Assembly: GCA_019096065.1 (NCBI GenBank)
Contig: JAGUCH010000002.1
Location: 1,190,501 to 1,254,500, forward strand
DNA length: 64,000 nucleotides
Source of the DNA: Paracyclopina nana
Lineage: Eukaryota; Arthropoda; Copepoda; Cyclopoida; Cyclopettidae
Direction: 5' to 3'
Shown here: in pieces, positions 25,446 to 35,994 of the stretch
Numbering within the stretch: position 1 is the first letter of the stretch
How the letters are laid out: each line of letters opens with the position of its first letter
Position numbers and translations under genes: made by a program
The notes under the pieces: model-generated
Database searches by the model: none
Seen by the model: the letters and a program-made list of their open reading frames with translations, nothing else
Told to the model about the DNA's origin: nothing

Positions 25446-25808
25446 ATGACTCGAATTTTGGCCTTTTTGGCCATTTTGGCAGTGGCTTTTGTGAGTGCTG
25501 CCCCACAACGCGAAATAAATATTGGAGGCGCAATTCTCGGAGCGATCGCAGGCGGATTAGGAGGCTACAACAATAACCGTTATAGCGGAGGAGGATTCGG
25601 TAGCGGTAACGGATTCAACGGAGGAGGCTACAATAACGGCTTTAACGGAGGAGGATACAGCAACAATAACGGTTATAGTGGAGGAAGATATGGCAACAAT
25701 AACGGTTTTAACGGAGGTGGTAACGGATTTGGAGGCCGACCGTATCGCAACAACAATAACGGATTTGGAGGCAATAACGGCATCCTCGGGCTACTAAATC
25801 GTTTTTAA
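25446..25808 (+). CDS. Small secreted Gly/Asn-rich protein
   Basis: One coding exon, 120 residues, after a non-coding first exon. The signal peptide MTRILAFLAILAVAFVSA is cut before APQRE. It is followed by GGAILGAIAGGLGGYNNN and then imperfect repeats of GFNGGG, YNNGFNGGGY and NNNGYSGGRY, ending GILGLLNRF. Composition fits cuticle or extracellular-matrix Gly-rich proteins or Gly-rich antimicrobial peptides; sequence alone cannot separate these. A polyadenylation word AATAAA follows at about 25825. Decayed copies lie on both sides, so the locus is a small, mostly dead array. Confidence 0.8.
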   Translation: MTRILAFLAILAVAFVSAAPQREINIGGAILGAIAGGLGGYNNNRYSGGGFGSGNGFNGGGYNNGFNGGGYSNNNGYSGGRYGNNNGFNGGGNGFGGRPYRNNNNGFGGNNGILGLLNRF

Positions 25809-25880
25809 CAAGTTTTGACATAGAAATAAAGATCTGATTTCTTGTAAATGATATTATCACTGTGGCTTGGTGCAATTTCA

Positions 25881-26048
25881 GGCCGTTATAACGGAGAGGT
25901 TTACAGAAACAATAATGGCTTTAACGGAGGATGTTAAAGCAACAATAACGGTTACAATGGAGGAAGATATTGCAGCAATAACGGTTTTAACGAAGGCGGT
26001 AACGGATTTGGAGGCAATAACGGCATCCTCGGACTACGTACTCGTTAA
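25881..26048 (+). pseudogene. Broken 3' copy of the Gly/Asn-rich gene
   Basis: Begins immediately after an acceptor-like TTTCAG. It reads RNNNGFNGG, then hits an in-frame TAA, then resumes NNNGYNGGRY, GFGGNNGILGLRTR and stop. It has no signal peptide. It could be skipped readily, so I call it a tandem pseudogene. Confidence 0.65.
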
Positions 26049-26746
26049 AAACATTCGAGTACTCAATCGTTGCTTTCGAGTTTTAATGTAGTATAATTCA
26101 AGATGATCTATAGTAATAAGGTGAGTTCTTGTCGCTGCTTTACTATAGCACACAGTCTGACTGAGCTGTGGTAGGCTTCAAGACAAAATTTCAATAGAAT
26201 TCTGTGGATTTCACTTTCAAAAATTTCCATAACCAGCCTTAAATTATCAAAAAGTGCCCAAATTGCATACTTTTTTAAAAAAGACAGAACTTATCTAGGA
26301 GCTCTGTTGAAGACGCGTGAGATTAGCCTGCTTGCCTCCATGACTGACACGTCACTTGAGCTCACGCGCTATGTAGTAAGAACTACTAGCGCCACCTAGG
26401 CTAAGACAAACAGATTTGGTGATTTTAGCATGCAAAACTTGCGTCAAGAACTCACTTACGAGACCCCCCTGGTATAATTAAGATCTAATTTCGTGTAAAC
26501 ATCATTATCATTGCACAATTAGTCTCTAAGGTCTATAATTACTAGGCGCTATTTCTCCATGAGAGTGAATTTTGTGCCAAAATCAACAAAGCGTTTTAAA
26601 GCTGAAACGCGTGGAAAAAATCCCGAGTGTGACGCCATATTGCGTATTTACGCGCAGGACATTTAAATCGCGCTCCGTAAATACGGGCGTACGCGCGTTT
26701 TTGATGGTAATCCTCAGTTACCTTAACGACTTTCACGAGCCAAAAA

Positions 26747-28241
26747 ATGCGAAAAAACTCTGTGAGTAGCACACATTTTATGCTATATTTTGAAAAAAAA
26801 TGTGGTTTTTTTTTTCAGTGCCTTTTATTGGTGCTTTTTGCGTCATTTCATTATGGAAATGGCAAGAAATTGGAGAAATGGTTCAATCCGCACATTGAAG
26901 GTTCGATTGAAAAAGAAGCAATTACAAGCGCTAGTCGAAATCCAAAATTATTTTTCGGGGTAAGTAGCAAAAAAAATTTCCAATTTTTTCTAGTTAAAAA
27001 TTGTGGTTTTTTTCAGACCACCACAACATCAACAACAACTTTGTCAACAACAACGGCTTGCTATGTTTCTGCTGCTGCTTTAACGACAGCTTGTGCCAAG
27101 AAAAAACGCTCAATTTTTGATGACCCAATTGAAGGTTGAATTTTTACTTGAAAAAAAAATTTTAAAATGGCTTAAAATGCTTTTATAGGAGTTGACAATT
27201 TGGCCCTTATTCAACCTTCTTCACCTTCAAGGCAATCGAGAAATTCTAGGATCAACAACAAATCTCTGTCCATGTCTAAATTGGATGAACTCAACCAGGT
27301 AAATCACAAATCCCTCATAATTTCAGATTTTGGCCAAAGCTCTCATGCATAAATTACAAAAAAGCACTTTAATGGTTATTAATATTGTATAAATTGGGCT
27401 GTAACGTAAGTAGCAAAATTTCCCCAATTTTTGTAGTAGGACTAATGGCCCGATCTTTAGAAGGTTTTTTAATCATTGGCTGGTTCTATATGCAACCTTT
27501 AGATCGTTACCAGGTGACGGTGCTTCAATACACTGATGTAGTGAAAAGACAGATGTTCAAACACCTTTCCACTACATAAGAATATTTACGGGCTCGGTCT
27601 TTATGCAACCTTTCGATAGTTACCAAGTAACGGTGTTTAAGCCTGGAATTTAAAGACCTTTCCACATCATAAGGGTATACTTAAATTCCGTTTCTTGGTC
27701 ACAATTCCGTAATTAGGTTAGAGGCTGGTTCTTCATGCAACCTTTTAATTGGTACCAAGTAACGGTATTTAAGTGCACTTATGTATTGGAAAGGTGTTAA
27801 AATTCCTGGCTTTTCCGTACATAAGGGTATTTCAATACTGTAACCTGGTAACGATCAAAATCAATTTTTTTAACATAAAAAAGACCGACCCCGTAAATAT
27901 TCTTAAATAGCAGCTATATCGTAAAATGGTACTTAAATAGCAGCTATTTAAATACCTTCTCACCACATAGGGTATTTTAAAAATACCCGTTACAGGGTAA
28001 TGATGAGAAAACCTCCTAAGGATCGGGCCTGAATCTGCTTGATTGATAAAATCCTTTTTTTGTTTTATAGTTGGCCAATGTAAAGATGGCGGGAGAAGAG
28101 GAGAAAGTTGAGCCACGATTTTTCTTGTTCTATTGGTACACATCAACAGTGACAACAACAGCAACAACATTCACGAGGACAACAACATTTACCATAACGG
28201 CTTGTTCGCCAGCATCGTTTGCTTATGCTCTTTGTGGATAA
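26747..28241 (+). CDS. Secreted Thr-rich protein of arthropod type, function unknown
   Basis: Five exons, 26747-26761, 26819-26959, 27017-27134, 27189-27298 and 28071-28241, give 184 residues. A 15-bp first exon (MRKNS) completes the signal peptide with CLLLVLFASFHYGNG. After a charged stretch comes a first Thr tract, TTTTSTTTLSTTTACYVS, then a dibasic KKKRSI, and after an acidic/Ser region a second Thr tract (TSTVTTTATTFTRTTTFT) ending ACSPASFAYALCG. I have an impression of similar Thr-tract/Cys proteins in crustacean gene sets, but cannot name a family. The Thr tracts are likely O-glycosylated. The 772-bp last intron is swollen by foldback repeats; the first three are 54-57 bp. Confidence 0.75.
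27478..27860. repeat. Cluster of GGCTGGTTCT-family foldback fragments
   Basis: Three partial copies in the last intron of the Thr-rich gene. One starts GGCTGGTTCTATATGCAACC (27478), one has TATGCAACCTTTCGATAG (~27601), and one starts GGCTGGTTCTTCATGCAACC (27723). The third runs to the inverse arm TAACCTGGTAACGATC near 27855. Confidence 0.7.
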
Positions 28242-28922
28242 ATTAAAATAACTAGTTAATGAAAAATTTCAATTTTTGGCATTTTATTGCATTTTTTTCT
28301 GTACTCACCCTCTGTTTTGAAGGTTAACTTTTGCAGCTTTTTAAAATTCAATTTTTATGCTAAAAATAGGTAACTGCCAAAAAACCTGGCACATACCGAG
28401 CCAATTTGAGGTTTTTCTGCTCTTCTGAGATACATTGTGAAATTTCTTTAAGAGATGTTTTCTCCAACATCTGTCGCACTTTTCTCGAATCTTATATTCT
28501 CCTAGTTGACATGTGCTTAGTTGTACTAGTATTACATATGGGGAAGAAATCGGATTTTTAATTGAATTTGGAGCAATTATATTCAAATCTCAACCGAGCT
28601 TGTCGTCGTGCTGTGGCAAATTTGATTATATGCTTCTATGCTACTGCCCTTGTCAAGGCTGCTGACCTAGTTTTTTCACCAAATAAGCTTTGTCCTTACG
28701 TATTATTAAGCAATACGTATGTATTCCAAAGTCTACGATTTCTGATGTGGAACAATTAAATATTGCATTTTTTGTTCGCAAACATCCAACTTTTCTATTT
28801 GGTTTCTCTCCTTTGTCAATATTTCGCCTTAGAGTGGTTTTCTCAAGATTTTGCGCAGATAAAAAAAATTTTCATTGGCTATGAAAAATGAGAAAAATTT
28901 GGAATTTTGCACAATTTAACTG

Positions 28923-29727
28923 TTTTATATACTGTAATACGATTTCCTCGTGTTATAATTCAGTTTACCGATCCGACTCAGCTCTTTTATGTCACAGTTC
29001 TTTCTAAGCAATTTGGGGGATATTAAATACTTAACAGCCCTTGAATCAAATTTGAGGGACTTTTTAAGTTATTTAATGCCCTCATATTCCATGGAACTAA
29101 TCCAAATTCCAAAGAAGTTGGAAAAAGAGAGGATCATCCAAGATTCGAACCTCAGACAGTTGGATCAGCATCCCAATGCTCTAACCACTGAGCTATGGAA
29201 ACATCAAGAAAATTGCATGCTATGTATAGGACTTAAACCATAATTTTAGCCAGATAAAGAAAAAAAATTAGTTGAGGAATGACTGGGGTTTGAACCCTAG
29301 ACTCCTGAATCAAGAGCCTAGCGCTCTAACCATTGTGCCATAGGAACACATCTGAAGATGATTTTAAAAGTCTATTTAATTGCTCCCAACCCACTGGATG
29401 CTAGCTAATGAGAGCCAGTGATATTCACATAGCAACTAAAAACCGAGCAGTATTTTCTAGGGCACGGGGCAGCCCGGTAACTTCATTAAAACACTCAAAA
29501 ATCGTATTACAGAATATAAAATTGTATATTCCGAGCTGGGGCACGTAAAATTGGGTCATTAAATAGCTGACCTCGGATTTTAAAATGGAAAAACACTCGT
29601 ACAATTACAGCCCTCGCAGGCTCGGGCTAGTAAAGCTGTACTCGAGTTTTCCCATTTTAAAATCCTCGCTCAGCTATTTAATGACCCTACTTTACGTGCC
29701 CCAGCTCGAAATAAATAACTATAAATT
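28923..29727. repeat. Composite interspersed repeat with two tRNA-like segments (copy B)
   Basis: Second copy of the 16317-17066 repeat, same order of parts. tRNA-like stretches are at 29202-29131 and 29348-29276 on the minus strand. The 3' foldback (about 29549-29712) has full-length arms, GAGCTGGGGCACGTAAA against its inverse. Its central CCTCGCAGGCTCGGGCTAG segment is inverted relative to copy A. It is intergenic here. Confidence 0.8.
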
Positions 29728-30670
29728 CACAGGAATTTAAGTTTTTGGGTGAGAGGTTTTGTTGATTGGTGAAGAATTGTTCCGTTTGCTTCTTCTTGGT
29801 TGGCTAAATGAAAGGTTTCGAGTTTACTTACATTTATAAGCTGTTCATCCAGCTTGATTTCCTTTTAATACCTATATCCATAATTGGAAAACCTATATCC
29901 TTAATTGACCATAGAATAGGCCGAAAATTCAGTTTTAAGAAGGCTTCTCCTTTTTCAAGAAAACCTTTTCGCTTACAGCAATTGCGCATGATATTGTATT
30001 TTCTTACAACCGATACTTCTCAATTACAGCTGACAGATTCAGACTGCAAGCGCGTGTATTTGGTATTTTTGTACTATGGAAAGTAATTTTCGCGTGCATA
30101 ATTCAGTTTACCATTTTAGTCTCAGGTTGACAGGATAGAAGTCTGCAATCATTTTTACATAACCTTTATTATTGACATGTCTGAACTTGTTGGCATGGCT
30201 ATTGGCCTTGTTGATGTCCTAGGATTGATATTGGTCATCTTGATCTAGTTGACATTGATTTCCTCAATTTGCTTTTAGCTTTATTTGATTTTAAGGCGTT
30301 TCCAGCTGGAATGTCAATTTTATACGCTTATTTTTTAGCTCTGAACTTGTAAAAATAGATATTAATCTAATGACAAGAAGGGCTATCTCATATTGATGTG
30401 CTGCGATGCATCGTTTGTGACTGAATTATTGAAGGTAGGAATAACTGATTACATCCATCGTCAATACAGCTTTTTTGACATTTTTGAGATTTTAGAAAGC
30501 AAGCAGTCAATTTAGAAATGTTTATTTATCTGTTGGCTTACAAATCAACTTGATGCATGAATGCTGAGTGCTTTTTTTTCAAGACTGCAATATGGCAAAA
30601 TTTGTAATAAAAATCCTCATCAAGGTTGAGTGATGGCTTTTGAAGGCTGAGTTATGGCACAAATTTTTTT
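29728..30670. other. Intergenic stretch, no gene seen
   Basis: AT-rich, with no frame that has splice partners or a family signature. It lies between composite repeat copy B and the CHP1 stop codon, so it includes the CHP1 3' UTR. Confidence 0.5.
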
Positions 30671-33600
30671 TTAATAAAAGGAGACAAATGCCATTTTGCC
30701 TTCAATGTCAATTTCATGGCAGGCATTTTTGAATTCTTCAAAGGTGATGGAGCCAGTTTGGGTCTTGTCAGCTTCCACAATGATCCTGTCAGCAATCATG
30801 TCCAATTGCTCTTGACTACATAAAAAAGAAGGATAATAATTTAAAAAAAAACCGTTAAACTTTTTTTTGAAAAAAGTAAACATTACTTGACTTGCGCTCC
30901 GACCATCATTTCCAACAGATCATAAATCTCCTCTTTGGAAATCTCGCCTGACCTTGATGAATCCAACATGTTGAAGAGAAATCTGGTCTGAAAAATAATG
31001 GCAACAAATAATTTAAATCAATCGCTCTCAGCTGCTGACGTACTTTGCTCTCTCTAGTGCTTTCGTGAATTTCGTCAGCTTTTTTAAAAAACAACAACAA
31101 CTCAGTTTTTTCTTACCTTGTTTTCCTTCGAGTTTGGAGCTTCTTGGTTGCCCGCCTTGCTTTTGTGAATCGGCCTGAAGACGGCAAAAGTGTTGACAAA
31201 TTGTGCGAAGGAAATCCGAGAGGAATCAACCGGTTTGCCGTTGGCATCGAGCCGATTTCGAGGTAGGAAAGCTTCAACGACTTTTTCCCCCACTGGATTA
31301 ATTCCAACCTGAAAGATAATTTTTAAAAAAATCAAAACAATGTTCTAAGCATCAGCTGACGTAGACTTTGCAGAGCTAGTTGAACCACTGATGGACCGGA
31401 ATGAAGTCAATCTTGATTATTGCCCCAAAAATTAAACTTTTTTTACTTTTGATTAAACTTTCATAAAAATTCCTTTAAAAAAAGATTAAAATCAAATTAA
31501 AAGTTTATAATTTTGGACTGAAGCTTACAAAAAGTTTTTTTTTACATTCAAAATTAAGTATTTTATTATACCTTGATTGGCAACTTTGGCCACTTTTCCC
31601 ACGAAAAATATGCGCTTTTCTCGCCGTAATATATCAGCAAATTCGGGACAATTTGTGGAGAAGAAGCCTTTGCCAAAACTGAACACTGAGCCATCTGACA
31701 CACATAGAATTTTTTTTGCTTTACACACAATTATTCAGGCTACTTTTTCCGCCTGCCATGAAACTGTTTGAACTGGTTAGCCGAATTCCGAGGAAAGACA
31801 AAATTGACAAAAGCCAAGCGCTGATTTTTCCGCTCTTGATCCTGTCGGGCATTTTGCTGAAAATAGTGCTTTTTGTCGCTGAAAACTTGCTGAAAGGGCA
31901 AATGTTCGCTCGCATCGATGCCATGCCTTCGATTGAACTCTTCATCACTGTCAAAATACTCTTCTTCATACTCGTACTCATCTTCCGCGCTACTTTTCTC
32001 AACCTGCGGCTTTCGGCCCCAAACGCCCAGCAAGTCCCACCAGTAGTAATTATTCTCCTCTTGCAGCACTTTTTCCTCGGCCTCCGCCGCCAAAGGCTGT
32101 GCAAAAAAGCCAAAAATGTCCCACCAAGGCCCGCTCATATTTTCCGGCTCGGACTCTGTTTTCGCAGATGTCGGCCTTTTCCTTTTTTTCGGCCTTTTTC
32201 GGCGTTTCTTCCGCCTTTTTGTCTCTGGGGCCGGCGGCGGCCTTTGCCTCTTGGGCCTTGCGTAGTCTTGAAAGTTGTACGCGTTGATCGGGTAGCTCTG
32301 GGGATTAGCCAGTTTGGAGCAAATGTCTTGCAAGGCCATCAAATAGTTGAAGTTGTCCCTGCCCTCAAGGGCTGACAATTGGGTGGTCATGGTGGAAATT
32401 TCGCGAAAACTCATTGAGCACAATGACCTATATTCTTGCAAGTTGATAATTCCACTGCTGGCCGCCATTTTGAAAAATTTCACTAGTGTGTGATATCGGC
32501 TGTACGCTAAGCGCAGGACTATGCTAAGCCCTATGAAGAATTGCTATATACAGGAGAAACCATCCGCGTGAAGCGTGTCGCGCTCACTCACACATACACA
32601 CACTGAAATTAATATGCGTATACACAATACCTTTCATTTTCATTTAAACAGAATACCCATGCATTCTTTTCACAGTACACATTTTTTGGTAGCCATCAAG
32701 TTCACTGATTGGTCTAGCTCAGTGATTTTTGGCAGTTTTTGGCGGTTTTTGATTTTTTTTTTCAGCCACTTTACATTGGTGCACAGGTAGATTCAACTTC
32801 TGTTGAACTGAGTAAGTTTGGCGCAAAAATGCAACTTTGAAAAAAAAATGAAAAAAGTGTGTCTGTGTTACCTTTACGGGAAAAGTTTGAGCTTGCCGGG
32901 AAAGCATAACTTTGGCGGAAAAAGCGTAAATTTGGCTATAATTGTGAAACTGTGGGGGGAAAAGTGCCAGTTCCGGTGCAAAAATTGCAACTTTGGCGAA
33001 AAAAGTTTAAGTTTGGCGGTAACAGTTTTAGCTGGCGGTAAAAGTTTAAGCTTGGCGGAAAAGTTGTAGTTTGGCGGTAAAAGTTTAAGCTTGGCGGAAA
33101 AAGTCGTAGTTTGGCGGAAAAAGTGTAACTTTGGCGAAAAAAGCGTGGCTTTAGCGGAAAAAGTGTGGCTTTGGCGGAAAAAGTGTATCTTTGGCGGAAA
33201 AAGTGTAACATTGTTGAAAAAAGTGCAACTTTGGTGGAAGAAGTGTAACTTTGGCTAAAAAGTGTAACTTTGGCTAAAAAGTGTAACTTTGGCGGAAAAG
33301 TGTAACTTTGGCTAAAAAGTGTAACTTTGGCTAAAAAGTGTAACTTTGGCTAAAAAGTGTAACTTTGGCTAAAAAGTGTAACTTTGGCGGAAAAGTGTAG
33401 CATTGGTAGTAAAAGTGTAACATAGGCAGATGAAAAGCAACTTTGGCTAAAAAGTACTACTTTGGCTAAAAAGTATAACTTTGGCTAAAAAGTGTAACTT
33501 TGGCTAAAAAGTGTAACTTTGGCGGAAAAGTGTAACATTGGTAGTAAAAGGGAAACATAGGCAGATGATGAGCAACTTTGGCTAAAAAGTATAAGTTTGG

Positions 33601-35242
33601 CTAAAAAGTGTAACTTTGGCGGAAAAGTGTAACATTGGTAGTAAAAGTATAACATAGGCAGATGAAGAGCAACTTTGTAAGGAAGAGGGTATCTTTGGCA
33701 GTAAAAGTACAGCTTTGGTGAGACAATTGCGACTTCAGCGGAAAAAGTGAAACTAGAATTGTAGCTTTTGTTAAAGAAAAGTAATAGCGTAATTTAAGCC
33801 ACATTAGAAAGCATAAATGCAATAGTAGCAAAACTTTTAAGTGCAAAACAAAGGATAACTGGGAAGGAAAAAATATAAATTAAGCTGAAAAAAAAATAGG
33901 TGCTGAGAAGATCTCTAAAATCTTTGGCTAGTATGTCTGGAAAAGTCACACAAAGTTTAGTTTTCCAAAGTTTTCAGCAAAAAGTTTTGGCCTCCAAAGT
34001 TACATTATGTGATCTGGTTCTTCAGTTGTTGAGTCAGGTTTTCTGATTTTTAAAAGTAGGCAATCTAACAAAGCTAATTGAAACACGAAGCAGTGTTTAT
34101 CTTCTTGGTTCAAGCTAGGAAGAATCAAAGGTGAGATGTAACTGGAATATGCTTAAAAGCACTAGTTTTGCAATTGCTTCCTTGCATGAAATCAGATTGC
34201 ATCTTCACTGTTATTTACTCTGCATTTTTCATGGCCATTTCTCAAATTTTGTGGATTTATTAAAAATTATCAAAAAATATCCTTGGCTTTTCCATTTCTC
34301 TGCATCAGATATTTACACTCTTATGATTTCGCAATTTTTTTCAAAACAAAAATACTTTTTTTTTGCTCTTGCTCTTGTAGTTGTGGCTTGTTAAAAAGGG
34401 CATAAATCCACTTAAAATCCAGCTGATTAGCAAACAATACAAAAGTAGTATACAAAAACTTGGGCAATTAGCCTTCTAACATTGTTTTATTTAGGCGCAC
34501 CTGAGAAAACGCGGCAAAGAAGCTATAATCGGAAAATACCAGCATTAATGTAATGCAAAAAAAGGCTTCTTGGCTGCCGCATTAGAATTGCTTCTATATA
34601 ATCTTATGGAAACCAAGACAAAGATTCAGGAAAAACTGGTTATTCCCATTTTTTACCTGATCAACTTTTTCAGCTGACAAACTTTTTCCCCATTGAATTG
34701 ACTATTTCAAAAATATTGCCTGACTCGTTTCATGGATGAATCTGTTTTTTTCCATTTCATGAAGAAACTATTTCTGCTAATTGCTTTTTAACTACCGTTC
34801 AAAAATGTCAAAATTTTTAGCGTTGTTTGTGCCATTTTCCGCATCATATGCAGCAACTGGTGGTGCACAGTGCGGGAAATTCCGCAAAAGCACCCTTTTT
34901 CGAGAAAAACTCTGAAAAGCCCCTCAAAAGTGTCCAATTATTAATTATGTCATTGATTTATGGGAAAATAGGAAAATGTCCTTTGTTAACCTAACGAATA
35001 TCAAAAATTGAATTTTTTTAAAAAATTCCCAAAAGTCTAAAACGGTTTTTTGAAAGAGTTCTCACCTGTGGAATTTTGACGAGATCTTCTTTGGTCAAGA
35101 ATCCCTTTTTCTCCTTGTCCAAGTGCTGAAATCGAATGTAGAGCCTGGAAATTTGACTCCTATTGAATCCAGTCTCTCGCATGAGACTTGCGACAAATTC
35201 AGGCGTCAAGTCGTCGGTGGCGTGAAATAAAATGTTTCCCAT
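30671..35242 (-). CDS. CHP1: CHP1-like calcineurin B homologous protein (EF-hand)
   Basis: Four exons, 35242-35066, 31308-31117, 30987-30887 and 30815-30671, give 204 residues (human CHP1 is 195). CHP proteins are Ca2+-binding cofactors of Na+/H+ exchangers that can also inhibit calcineurin. Seen: an MGN start suited to N-myristoylation, then ETGFNRSQISRLYIRFQHLD as in the family. The first two EF-hands are degenerate. The third (DSSRSGEISKEE, about residues 132-143) and fourth (DKTQTGSITFEE, about 173-184) have full Ca2+-ligand patterns, the known CHP arrangement. Intron 1 is 3.76 kb and holds an intronless gene and a minisatellite. Confidence 0.92.
31740..32468 (-). CDS. Uncharacterised intronless protein nested in CHP1 intron 1
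   Basis: A 242-residue open frame from an ATG at 32468, same strand as CHP1. It is too long and too structured in composition to be chance: an N-terminal part with LQEYRSLCSMSFREISTMTT, a Lys/Arg-rich block (KRRKKRRKRPKKRKR) likely to be a nuclear or nucleic-acid-binding segment, two WWD motifs about 38 residues apart (PWWDIFGFF and YWWDLLGVWG), an acidic EDEYEYEEEYFDSDEEF stretch, and a basic C-terminus. I do not recognise the family. Lack of introns in an intron-rich region allows a retrocopy origin. CpG content is ordinary. Confidence 0.65.
   Translation of the reverse strand: MAASSGIINLQEYRSLCSMSFREISTMTTQLSALEGRDNFNYLMALQDICSKLANPQSYPINAYNFQDYARPKRQRPPPAPETKRRKKRRKRPKKRKRPTSAKTESEPENMSGPWWDIFGFFAQPLAAEAEEKVLQEENNYYWWDLLGVWGRKPQVEKSSAEDEYEYEEEYFDSDEEFNRRHGIDASEHLPFQQVFSDKKHYFQQNARQDQERKNQRLAFVNFVFPRNSANQFKQFHGRRKK
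32850..33745 (+). repeat. Long minisatellite, ~17-20-bp unit AAAAGTGTAACTTTGGC(T/GG)A
   Basis: About 45 units in CHP1 intron 1. The best-ordered part is 33180-33660, alternating AAAAAGTGTAACTTTGGCTA and GGCGGAAAAGTGTAAC variants. A higher-order block (GGTAGTAAAAG, then CATAGGCAGATGA) recurs near 33400, 33538 and 33632. Edges decay gradually. Strong strand asymmetry: one strand has few C residues. Confidence 0.9.
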
Positions 35243-35436
35243 CTTGCCCAGTGTGACGATGATGTTCACTGCTCAACGCTTTGTGGAGGAATAGCGCAAA
35301 ACCTGACCACTTGCGTATTTAGCTTCTTGCTCTCCTTATTTCATTACCTGATCTAGTGACGTCACAGACTCGCTCAAGATATTTGACCTTACCTTGGCAG
35401 AGTCGAGTTCAAAACTAGTTGAAATTCTCTCTCTCA

Positions 35437-35556
35437 TCACCGTAGAAGCAAAAGGCGTCTCTGCAAACATGTACCATTGCACAGTGGGTTATTCTCGCCC
35501 ATTTGTCCCACCATAAAAGCACTTAAAATTGTGAAAACGAAAAAATCCGGCTCCAT
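35437..35556 (-). CDS. Possible tiny secreted peptide ORF (39 aa)
   Basis: An ATG at 35556 opens with a hydrophobic stretch, MEPDFFVFTILSAFMVG, then ENNPLCNGTC. It lies upstream of CHP1 on the same strand and may instead be 5' sequence. There is no homologue I recognise and no clear partner exon. Weak. Confidence 0.2.
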   Translation of the reverse strand: MEPDFFVFTILSAFMVGQMGENNPLCNGTCLQRRLLLLR

Positions 35557-35994
35557 TCGGCTGATTTTGTATGCGCGGGGATTTGGTGAAAATTCCACTG
35601 TGCAGTGCTCTCTCTCTCTGCCTCTAAATAAGAGAAATATGAGAGCACCATTACACATTACTGGGCTACTTGACGAAAGAGAGCAAGAGGTTGCGTGAGC
35701 AATTTTGAAAATGTTCCGACGCATAAAAACTCCTCTTTTGAAATTCCGCTTGACTAAACAAATGTAAAGTTAATAGATTTTTGAATCAATGTTTAAAAAT
35801 TACTACTGACTAGAAAAATAGAGATTCTTTCATTTTCAAAGTAAATTAAAATTATTTAGAGTTAAATGAATGAGAGTTAGGTTGCGTGGTTCATGTTTTG
35901 AAATGTTCCGCGTTAGGATGCACCGCGCATTGTTTTTGTTTGTATTTTGCTCAAATGTTTTTTTTTTCAAAAGTTCAATAACAAAACAATAGTT

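Noticed and set aside
28562-28884. Short plus-strand open frames of 64-65 codons with hydrophobic stretches.
   Set aside because: AT-rich chance frames with no splice partners or recognisable start context, next to a dispersed repeat.
31716-32375. Plus-strand open frame of 219 codons opposite the nested gene.
   Set aside because: It is the antisense shadow of the minus-strand 242-residue frame, whose composition (basic and acidic blocks, WWD motifs) is protein-like.
32850-33745. CRISPR-like repeat array.
   Set aside because: Units are 17-20 bp and contiguous without unique spacers, in a eukaryotic intron; it is a minisatellite.
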